Source: Saturnia japonica
Taxonomy: Eukaryota; Arthropoda; Insecta; Lepidoptera; Saturniidae
DNA length: 64,000 bases
NCBI GenBank assembly: GCA_033032175.1
Contig: CM065313.1
Coordinates: 15,477,327-15,541,326, forward strand
Direction of reading: 5' to 3'
A program made the translations under genes and the position numbers. Shown piece after piece: positions 46,154 to 64,000 of this stretch (position 1 is its first letter; each line of letters begins with the position of its first letter). The notes beneath the pieces were generated by a model. That model saw nothing but the letters and a program-made list of their open reading frames with translations. It was not told the DNA's origin and searched no databases.

Positions 46154-47155
46154 GTGAAAGAGCGACGAGGAAACCTTGCCGAACAATTACGCAATGGCTC
46201 GTCATCGTCTGAACGGCATAGAAAAAAAGCTCGACAAAGATGCCACACTGAAAGGGGAATACAAAAACAAATGCAGAACCTACTCGACAGTGGATATGCC
46301 GAGAAGGCACCGGCTGAAGCCACTCTGGGTAGGACGTTTTATTTGCCGCACTTTGCCGTGGTACACCCGCAGAAACAAAAAACCCGCATCGTGGTTGACG
46401 CTGCAGCGAAATACAACGGTAAGTGTTTGAACGACGCGCTGCTCCCGGGACCCGACCTACTGCAGTCGCTGTTCGGAGTTCTGTTGCGATTCCGGCAGGG
46501 GCCAGTCGCAGTGGTTGCCGATATCAAAGAGATGTTCCTGCAGATCCGCGTGAGAGAAGAGGATCGCGACAGCCTGCGATTCCTATGGCGAGGGGATGAT
46601 CGGTCATCGAAGCCGACCGAATACCGAATGACATCGGTCATTTTCGGGGCCACGTCATCACCAACTACCGCCATCTTTGTAAAAAACCGGAATGCAGAGG
46701 ACTACAAAGTGATACATCCGGAAGCGGCCAAAGCGATCGTTAGAAACCACTACATGGACGACTACCTGCAGAGCTTCACATCAAGCCCACAAGCTATTGA
46801 AATCGCAAAGGGGGTCCAAACAATCCACAAGAGGGCGGGATTCGAACTGCGGCAATGGGCGAGCAACGACGCGCAGCTACTGAACAACCTGGCGAAAAAT
46901 GAAAAATCCCCACAAGAGATTCACCTAGGCAACAACGAAGAGAAAACGCTCGGACTACGTTGGTTAGTCGGGGAAGACTGTTTGGCGTTCAACAGTAATC
47001 TGAGAAACACACCAAGTGACGTCATGAAAAATGAGAGAGCGCCTACCAAACGCGAAGTTACTAGCGCGGTTATGTCTACATTCGACCCGCTAGGACTGGT
47101 CGCGCCTATTCTAATACAGGGAAAACGGGAAAACCCTGTGGAGAACCGGGACTGA
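46154..47155 (+). pseudogene. BEL/Pao reverse transcriptase region
   Basis: One open stretch with TRIVVDAAAKYNGKCLND, VVADIKEMFLQIRV (first catalytic Asp) and NHYMDDYLQSF (catalytic DD). It lacks a natural start and is separated from protease and RNase H by frame changes. Confidence 0.85.
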
Positions 47156-47189
47156 ATGGGATGAGAGCATAGAAGAAGAGGCTCATCAC

Positions 47190-47933
47190 CAGTGGCGCGA
47201 ATACATTGACAATTTGTCCGCGCTACAAAATATGAAAATTCCACATTGTCTGACGCCGTCCATGGGAGCGGGGCAACTACACACCTTCGTGGACGCCAGC
47301 GAAACGGCCTACGCAGCAGCCTGTTACTGGAGATCGGGCACAGACGAGGTATGTGTCACATTAATCGCTGGAAAAGCTAGAGTGGCACCAGTCAAACCTG
47401 TGACGATCCCCAGGCTGGAATTACAGGCTGCACTGCTGGGAGCGAGGCTGGCCAACACCATAGTGGAAGAACTGGAATTGGAAACCACAGATAAATTCTA
47501 CTGGTCGGACTCAAGCACGGTACTGCAGTGGATGAAAACCGATCCGCGCCGCTTCAAACCGTTCGTAGCCCACAGGTTGGCAGCCATAGAAGAAATTTCG
47601 AAGCCACACGAGTGGAAGTGGGTACCGACCCGAGAAAACCCGGCGGATATAGCTACCCGGAAAGTGCCAAATGGTTTCGACAAACATTCCAAATGGTTCG
47701 TCGGTCCAGAATTTCTTCGTTGGCCAGAAATGGATTGGCCACAAAAACACCTGGGAAAGTGCGAAAAAATGATGGATGAAGAAAAGAAGTCTGCGACTGT
47801 ACTTACCACGCGCGTGAGGAATGAAGACATACTACCGAGTCCGGAACGATTTTCTAGTTGGGTGAAACTGCTACGAACCGTGGCAAGAATATTCCAATTC
47901 ATGGAACTGTGTAGAAAAGATCACGCGCGATAG
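47190..47933 (+). pseudogene. BEL/Pao RNase H region
   Basis: HTFVDASETAYAAACYWRS (first acidic residue), IPRLELQAALLGARLA, FYWSDSSTVLQWMK and VPTRENPADIATR are Pao RNase H motifs. The frame differs from that of the reverse transcriptase. Confidence 0.85.
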
Positions 47934-48045
47934 CGATTGGAAGCCACACAAAAAACAAGAAACCAAGAAAACAGTTTGAACAAAAAGGCGCAAGAAAATA
48001 TAACAAAATTTACACCACAGTCAACTAGATTCATTCGGGGACGGG

Positions 48046-49278
48046 ATGGAATGTTTACAGAAAATCTCACCCATCAAAACGAGTAGCAAATTAAGAAAAA
48101 TATATGTGCACCTCGACGAACACGGCATCATACGGTTGCGAGGCAGAACACAGAAAATGAATATGAATAACGGAAACTTAGCGGTCCTAGACGGGAAGCA
48201 TAAAATCGCTCGCCTACTCATCGATCGCTATCACAGAAAATTCTGCCACGCCAATCATGCGACCGTCGTGAACGAGCTGCGACAAACTTACTAGATTCTA
48301 GGATTGCGTAATTCAGTAAAGAAGGTACTACACGAATGTCAATGGTGCCGAATTAGGAAAGAGAAGCCGCAACTGCCGCCAACCGGAGATCTACCCGCCG
48401 AACGATTGCAACACGGAGCACATCCGTTTACGTGTACCGCGGTCGATTATTTCGGCCCTATGCACGTTACCATCGGCCGGCGAAGAGAGAAGCGATGGGG
48501 AGCTCTCTTCACATGTTTAACAACGCGCGCCATACACCTTGAATTAGTGCCATCATTGAGTACAAGCTCCATGATCATGGCGCTACGTCGCATGTTTGCC
48601 CGGCGAGGAAACCCGCGGGTAATGTATAGCGATAATGGCACAAATTTCATTGGTGCAGATCGCGAGCTACGTGACGAGATGTCGAAAATGAAGAAATCCG
48701 AACTGGCGGAAGCGGCGAGTCACGAAGGCATCACATGGAAGTTCATACCACCCGGCGCGCCACACATGGGAGGCGCCTGGGAACGAGTGGTTCGAACCGT
48801 CAAAACAGCCCTCTCCGCGATCCTGAACGAGAGAAGCCCGCCAGAAGAAGTGCTGCACACCCTGCTCACGGAAGTGGAGCACACCGTTAATTCGCGCTCG
48901 CTCACTCACCTGAGCGCTAGCACGGAAGATGAGGAAACTTTAACCCCTAACCACTTCCTTATAGGTCGTTCCTGTGGTTCAGCGGTCGTCGGAGGCTTCG
49001 ACGAGCATGCACTCATCGGCCGGGCCGACTGGAAAACATCGCAACGTCTGGCGGACCACTTCTGGAAGAGGTGGCTACGCGAATATCTGCCAACACTCAT
49101 GCCGAGAAAGATCAGCGGGAGAGAGGCTCCACAACCGCAACGGGGCGACATAGTGATCGTCGCCGATGCTTCCCTACCACGCAACACCTGGCCACGAGGA
49201 GAAGTCGTCGCCAGTTACCCCGGCCCAGATGGCAGGACACGTGTGGCGGACGTCCGGACCTCGAGAGGAGGTGTCTAG
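48046..49278 (+). pseudogene. BEL/Pao integrase region, interrupted by TAG
   Basis: The zinc-binding part (HRKFCHANH and CQWCR) is split by a TAG at 48292-48294. The core has TAVDYFGPM, YSDNGTNF and GAWERVVRTVK for the DDE triad, followed by the C-terminal domain (GDIVIVADASLPRNTWPRG). It ends inside the right repeat. Confidence 0.88.
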
Positions 49279-49491
49279 TAGTTTCGGGTGTGAGCAGGGT
49301 CGGTCGCACGTAGTGAGAGGGGCTCGCACGCACTGGTTTCCAGACAGCTGGTTACCGTAGCGTGTTATCTGCCGTCGGTTATACAGAGTACGAGGGAATC
49401 GTTTCCGTCGCGTTCGCGCCCTCGGTGCGCGGTCCCGCTCTGTGTTGGTTGACGTAGCACATTTGTAACGGGCAGACGCACACGCCCATTT
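49275..49491 (+). repeat. Right 217-bp direct repeat (LTR) of the BEL/Pao copy
   Basis: Preceded by a purine tract (GAGAGGAGG) and TGT, so the LTR may begin TGTCTAG at 49272. It is about 98.6% identical to the left copy by hand comparison. The integrase stop codon lies in its first bases. Confidence 0.85.
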
Positions 49492-50561
49492 TAATGGCAG
49501 TTGCGTATGCCGCCAAAAAATCTATAGGCATTATTTAAAATTCTAACAAGAAAGAGACAAAGTCAGCCTTATCAAATAATTTAATATTGTTTATTTTATT
49601 TGTCTGCTACCTTGTATAGGGAATTTTTCGAATAATATAAATTTAATGACTTACTAACACAAATAAAAGACTAAAGTTAGGTACTAAAATACATGTTAAA
49701 TATTAGATCTCTATTATATTTATTTCAGTAATTACTCGTAAAAGTGCTTTTTCGGGGCTTCTGTGTACAACTGTTATAGGTAGTTTATAATAAATCTATA
49801 TATGTATTTTGATAATGTGCACATTATTTAATTACTAGTTTATATGTTTACTTACTCGCAAACTACCCGTTAATTCTAATATATTATTTTAAACTTTACA
49901 ATGATTGACAATGATTGGTCGAGGAGTAATGTTATCAATTGACATCATAAATATTTTAATAATTTACGTATTATTTTATAATTAGCATGTTTACTTGCAA
50001 ACTACCCAAATATTAATATATATTAATTTAACCTTACAATATAAACTAGAACATCATACAATATTGAACACTGACAGAATGATGCACAGAAAACCAAAAA
50101 ATTGTAAAAATTCCGCACTGTGTAGCTGCACCAGTTTTGAAAATTGTACGTTTTACGTCTTTTTCATTTTCTTTTGTGGGTTTGACTTAGTATATTAAAT
50201 ATAAGGTTTGAGTAAATTTTAATGAAATTTGGTAACATGTTGAACATTGGGTTAGCAGTTAAACAGTAATACTGGCAAATGTTTGTGGGATGATGATCAA
50301 CCCTTTATGAAAACATTGAGAACTGAACTGGATATGTCAAAAAAGGAAAAAAACGTCAATTCAGTTGTCTTTGTGGTTGTCATTTCTCAAATCTACCAAT
50401 AAGTACCAATTGTTCTTGTGATTGAGTGGATACTAAAATTTTCAATTTTATTTATAATTTTTATTAAAACTCTTTGTGTGAGTGCTAAGAGGCGGTTGAG
50501 TGTTCTCTAACCTAATATTTTTTTGATTTGATCGTAACTGCTGAGATATCTCTTGTTGAAC
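49492..50561. other. Spacer before CDC5L, with a degenerate local duplication
   Basis: AT-rich. A stretch around TTACTCGCAAACTACCCGTT (49852) is repeated, diverged, around TTACTTGCAAACTACCCAAA (49991), about 140 bp apart. The CDC5L promoter and 5' UTR must lie near 50400-50561, but I see no clear core motif. Confidence 0.45.
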
Positions 50562-60018
<9,457 letters not shown>

Positions 60019-61311
60019 CGATATTTAATAAATTATATTTATATTGCAGAATTAGAATTGCATTTAATTATTCATTTTAAGAGAGGGAAAATAGAGATTC
60101 CTTTTACATTTGAGTATATGTGTGGTACTTCCAACTTGTACTGTAGAACAGCATTAAGAGTACGAAAATAAAATTGGTCATTTATTTATGTAATGTTTTA
60201 TTTATATTGCATATAAATCATATCAAAAGTTTTATACAAGATTTATTGAAGTATAATTACAGCTTTTTCACTTTTTCCTTGTATGTTTTTTACAATGTTC
60301 CATTATCGATACGGCGCGTAACGTCGTGCGCATCAAGAAGGTAAAGGTCGGGAGGGCAAATAAGTTTTAATGCTAAAAATATATGCTTTGTGTATTTTGT
60401 ATTGATTTTAGTCCATACATTTTTAGTTTGTCTATTAATTTAATTAAATTAAACTGAATGTAGATTTTTACACAGACGTCTTTAGGATAATATTTACAAT
60501 GATAACTCAATTTAAACAAAGTTCAAAAATAGATCCTAAATTTTATTAAATTCACAAATGGAACATTTAAAATGTTATACGAAAAAAATTTTCACAAAAG
60601 TTTTTGATTCATAAAAAGTAAATACATGATACAGTAATATTTTTTTTCAATTGTAATTACAATTCTAAACTTGTCCCAAAGTCGCTCACTAGATGTAAGA
60701 AATAATTTAACTTTTAATTATAATCTTAAAATTACAAAGTATTTACAAATATCACAGTTATTTGTAATAATAGGCCAGATCTGGATATTTGAACTCCACC
60801 CTAAATATTATATAGTATGGTTTAACTAATTGTACTTATTAAATGAATTCGAAAACATACTGGGATTATAAGATCTAACGTAGAGTGGTGCTTCAACACT
60901 ACTAATATTTATAATCAATGTCACTGAACAATAAATCTGATTTTATGTTTTCAGTTAATACATACTATGTAACTGGGGATGCCATCCACCTGGGGTCCCC
61001 AAGATTTGTCCTAGTTTCCGGATGAAACTCGGACACTTTTTAAATCCAGGGTAATTTCGATTAATTGATTAGCAAACAAAATAAACAACAAAAATGATAT
61101 ACTTTTTTTTACTTCTGTTTAAAATAAAAAAAAATTATAATATCTGAGGAAAAAGATTTCACCCAAATGTCCGGGGATAACAAAGTTCTTGTCCGGCGTC
61201 AAAACTTGGGTGATGGCAACCCTATACGTAACATATAAAATCTTTTATTTCACCTGTATCCCAGCTATGCCTGAATAAATTTTCTAAGTACAGTATTATT
61301 ATTATATCGTT
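60019..61311. other. Shared spacer between CDC5L and FANCM 3' ends
   Basis: AT-rich. CDC5L poly(A) signals are at 60027 and 60167. On the minus strand an AATAAA near 61244 could end the FANCM transcript. No other gene is seen. Confidence 0.5.
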
Positions 61312-61539
61312 TTAACTACTTTCATCGGAATCGCTATGTATTTGCCTTTTCACATTTTTCTTTTTTCTCTTCATAACAGGACTTTTATCGTTCTGCTCTT
61401 CGTGCTGCGATTTTTGACAATACTTCCCTCTTCTTTTTTTAGCTCTTCTTTGTTCTTCTAATGCCATTTCTGCTAACTCCAAATCAGATATATCATTCAC
61501 TTGGGTTAATCCAATATGAGAGTCGACACAGAAACTATC
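61312..61539 (-). CDS. Fancm: FANCM last exon
   Basis: Minus strand, acceptor ATTTGAAG before 61539. It reads DSFCVDSHIGLTQVNDISDL and ends with a lysine-rich tail and HSDSDESS, then stop. Confidence 0.85.
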   Translation of the reverse strand, partial: DSFCVDSHIGLTQVNDISDLELAEMALEEQRRAKKRRGKYCQKSQHEEQNDKSPVMKRKKKNVKRQIHSDSDESS

Positions 61540-63655
61540 CTTCAAATGAAAATTCGGTACATTTAACTTTCGAAATTAATTTAAATATTGTGTTGATATT
61601 AAATTGCAAACAACATACCATCTGATAGGTGTCGTCTTCAACAAACTGTGACAATACCTCTGCTTTGCTAAATTTCTTTGGTAGCTGAGGAATTTTAAAT
61701 CCCCCTTTTACTGGACTCCTATAAAATAGAGTATGTATTTAGTTTTTTAATATTATATAGACTGCGCGTAAATTTAAATATGTACGTATGAAATGTTCAA
61801 TTAATCCAAATAAAACAAATAGAAAATGAATATCAATACATAGTATAAAAGAAAGTCGCTATCCGCTTCTAACTGTTTATCCGCTTACATAACTAAACCA
61901 CGTAAAGGATATCTAAACGGTTTTCACTTTTTTTTGAGTTTTTTTTACGGGAAGGTTACTATTAAACTAATTAAGTTTTTCTACAGCCCAGAAAATACAA
62001 TATCTTTGTAATCAAGTCGTCAAATAATCGATTTTCAGGCGCTTACATGGCTTACGCTGGTTTAAACCTCAACAGAGATACATCAAAATAATGTAGCGTT
62101 GTAAGAATGTGTGTTTGAATTGTTGTGTAAGAATTGTAGTTTTTCAAAAAGCCTAGAGTGTGGAGGGTAGAGGTAAGGAGAAGCATGTTATTATGGGATA
62201 CAAGTTAAAAAAATGTCCATTATTATTATTATAATTCAAAAACCACAGTCTATGACCACAGTTGTTTCACTTATATGTGTGAAAACCCTACCCAAATGGC
62301 ACTAATTGTAGCAAGAGGTAATGATACTGTTTCGTGATTTTATAGTTTTTATTAACTGACTTCAACAAAAGACGGCAGGTTTCTCAATTCCAATGTTTTT
62401 TTTTATGGATGTTCAAACATAATTCTTTGTTTATGAAGGAACTGATTTGGATGATTCTTTTTTTGTTGGATAGGGGATACCTCAACGGTGGATCCATTTT
62501 AATTTCATTGGCATTGGACCTTCAACTTCGAAGATACACAAGGGAACTTCAAAATCAATAAAGTTCGTTTTCTTTTCAGTTAAAAATTGTCTTTGTTACT
62601 ATTGTAAAACTTGAAAAAATAATTGAACAATAATGGGAAAAGTTAGTCGAGTGAAAAGTTGTCTAAGTGGGCGAAAATAAAAGGTTGACTCACAGTAAAC
62701 ATTTTTTATCTTCCAACATAATAATTAAAAATATTAGGTTATTTGCGAAGCTGTATTCCAATTCTTTATCCAAATAAATTTGTTAGTTAACTTGGGCATT
62801 TAATGTAAATTAAAATTTTCCTTTGAATGATATCATTTAAATGAATACCTCGGAAGATATCACAGATTCAAAATGACGCACAACTAAAGAAATCACTCGC
62901 AGAGAAGCGGTTGGCCGGCACTCCGCACCGCTGCTGCCACCCGCGCCTCTGCTACCTATGTGCTATAAATACTAAAGCAATAAACTCTAAATCAATCGAA
63001 CATGCTTTTTTAAACATAAATGACACCACTTTGTAAACTGTACCCGTCCGAAGCTGGTGTCGGGTCGCTTGTAGTATAAGAAGAAAATATTAAATACAGT
63101 ATATTTAAACATTTTTTAAGTATAACAAAAATACAAGATTTTAGAAAACCAAGATTAAACCAAAGTGATGAAATTTTTTTAAACAAGAGTGCAATCAAAA
63201 TAAGATAAAGAATTTACTATAAATAGCTATAATTGATGCACTGCAAATTGTATATGACACAAATATTACATTTTTTTATTTTTACATTTGACCTTACTGT
63301 TAGCCTTAGGGGCCCTATACAAAAACAGAGTCGCTGACGGCTTTTACAGCTTTACCGGGCTTGGGGGCGAGCGCTTAAGTCACTCAGCCGTGAAAGCGTG
63401 GGTAACAAGCGCGCCAGACCTCGGCTTGCCGCCCGTCAAATATTACTAAAGATAACTAAAATGCTTAATAACAGAAACACACCTGACAGATTTCAAATAG
63501 AGGGCATGTATGTTTTCATGATGAGATACATTTTCGTCACATATGAAATCTGCTATACTCCCAATACTATTGTCTGACAATTCATCTCCACTGTTACATT
63601 CCTCACCTGACAGTTCAGCTTCGAGGTCCAGGAACGAATTCCCTTTCTTCTTTTT
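61312..63655 (-). CDS. Fancm: FANCM-type DNA helicase, C-terminal partial gene (last three exons)
   Basis: Minus-strand exons 63483-63655, 61619-61718 and 61312-61539 join in frame to 166 residues and a stop. They contain NSFLDLEAELSG, a Ser/Asp/Glu-rich stretch, HALYLKSVRSPVKGGF and DDTYQMDSFCVDSHIG, in the order and spacing of the conserved EAELS / YMKSLRSP / DETYLEDSFCVD segment of FANCM. FANCM is the translocase that remodels stalled replication forks and recruits Fanconi anaemia factors (known). The protein ends 75 residues after the last exon begins, with a basic tail (KKRRGK, KRKKKNVKRQ). The ERCC4-like nuclease fold and helix-hairpin-helix of vertebrate FANCM are absent. The helicase exons lie beyond the right edge. 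Confidence 0.85.
61619..61718 (-). CDS. Fancm: FANCM penultimate exon
   Basis: Minus strand, acceptor TTTTATAG, donor GTATGT. It reads SPVKGGFKIPQLPKKFSKAE and then VLSQFVEDDTYQM, ending in phase 0. Confidence 0.85.
61719..63482 (-). other. FANCM intron with a retrotransposon tail
   Basis: 1.76 kb intron. It contains repeat-derived sequence near 62030-62110 (GGCTTACGCTGGTTTAAACC, like 55386) and the retrotransposon tail at 63299-63425. No exon found. Confidence 0.55.
63299..63425 (-). mobile_element. Non-LTR retrotransposon/SINE tail, inverted copy
   Basis: GTTAGCCTTAGGGGCCCTAT to CTCGGCTTGCCGCCCGTC, more diverged than the copies in ADAM10. It lies about 60 bp from the FANCM exon donor. Confidence 0.65.
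63483..63655 (-). CDS. Fancm: FANCM antepenultimate exon
   Basis: Minus strand, acceptor AATTTACAG, donor GTGTGT. It reads KKKKGNSFLDLEAELSGEEC, an acidic Ser-rich part, then HHENIHALYLKSV, ending with two bases of an Arg codon. Confidence 0.85.
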
Positions 63656-64000
63656 CTGTAAATTGACAACAGCAACTTTATTTAAATAGTAATGTTATAA
63701 CAGATCAGATCTCTTTAATAGAGAATCTGCTAGAAACAACGAAAGTTTTTAGAACTACATGTATCTAAGTAATAAACATAGGGAACTGGTGCCCATAATT
63801 TAGCGTCTTTACATGAAAGTGTTATACTGAATACAGACTTCAATTTGCAATTCAAATACATTTCTGTACACACATATAAACAGCACCTTAATATTTCACA
63901 TATTCAAAAATTTTCCCATAAGTACACGCATCAAAAAAGTCTAAGCAACATGCGTGATATTATAAATTTTTCCATTTATATTTATTAATTTCTAAATATT
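63656..64000 (-). other. FANCM intron (towards upstream exons)
   Basis: AT-rich. I see no exon in the remaining 345 bp. Confidence 0.6.

Larger units (their letters stand above)
45321..49491 (+). mobile_element. Broken BEL/Pao LTR retrotransposon (pol only)
   Basis: Order of parts: 217-bp direct repeat, aspartyl protease, reverse transcriptase, RNase H, integrase, 217-bp direct repeat. The protease follows the left repeat almost at once, so gag and the primer-binding site are missing. Pol is split over all three frames with frame changes near 45630, 46140, 47115 and 47930-48040, plus an in-frame TAG at 48292-48294 in the integrase zinc finger. The copy cannot make an intact polyprotein. BEL/Pao elements are common in insect genomes. 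Confidence 0.9.

Noticed and set aside
45298..49333. Minus-strand ORFs across the BEL/Pao region
   Set aside because: All lie opposite recognised pol domains and show no family motifs.

Overview
The window is nuclear DNA from an insect, very probably a moth or butterfly (Lepidoptera). The evidence is four intron-bearing or insect-type genes in AT-rich DNA, short GT-AG exons with GC-rich third codon positions in one gene, and a dense load of repeats (mariner, pogo-like MITEs, BEL/Pao, tRNA-derived SINE, non-LTR retrotransposon tails) of the kind seen in lepidopteran introns. The species cannot be named from sequence alone.

Region 1 (1-35.2 kb, + strand) is most of an ADAM10/Kuzbanian metalloprotease gene. 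Thirteen exons join in frame into 790 residues from late prodomain to stop; the 5' exons with the signal peptide lie outside the window. Between 14.5 and 25.3 kb the gene carries two nearly identical, overlapping tandem duplications of about 2.9 kb each. Catalytic exon 6 is therefore present twice, exon 7 three times (the first copy cut in half) and exon 8 twice. Exon phases mean that copies can only be used alternatively, not together. After the UGA stop, a GC-rich frame stays open for another 78 codons in the same phase, which makes a stop-codon readthrough (or recent nonsense) candidate.

Region 2 (35.2-50.5 kb) contains a full-length, intronless-in-CDS Hem/NCKAP1 gene on the minus strand (WAVE regulatory complex), tail to tail with ADAM10. 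It is followed by repeat-rich DNA and a broken BEL/Pao retrotransposon (45.3-49.5 kb) with 98-99% identical flanking repeats, no gag and several frame breaks in pol.

Region 3 (50.5-64 kb) holds a complete 12-exon CDC5L gene (795 residues, spliceosomal NineTeen complex Myb protein). On the opposite strand are the last three exons of a FANCM-type gene (DNA repair helicase), tail to tail with CDC5L and running off the right edge.

The four genes have no evident shared pathway; this is an ordinary eukaryotic gene neighbourhood. The most notable points are the duplicated catalytic exons and the in-frame extension of ADAM10, a transposon lying next to the exon 7 splice donor, and several repeat families with inverted ends.
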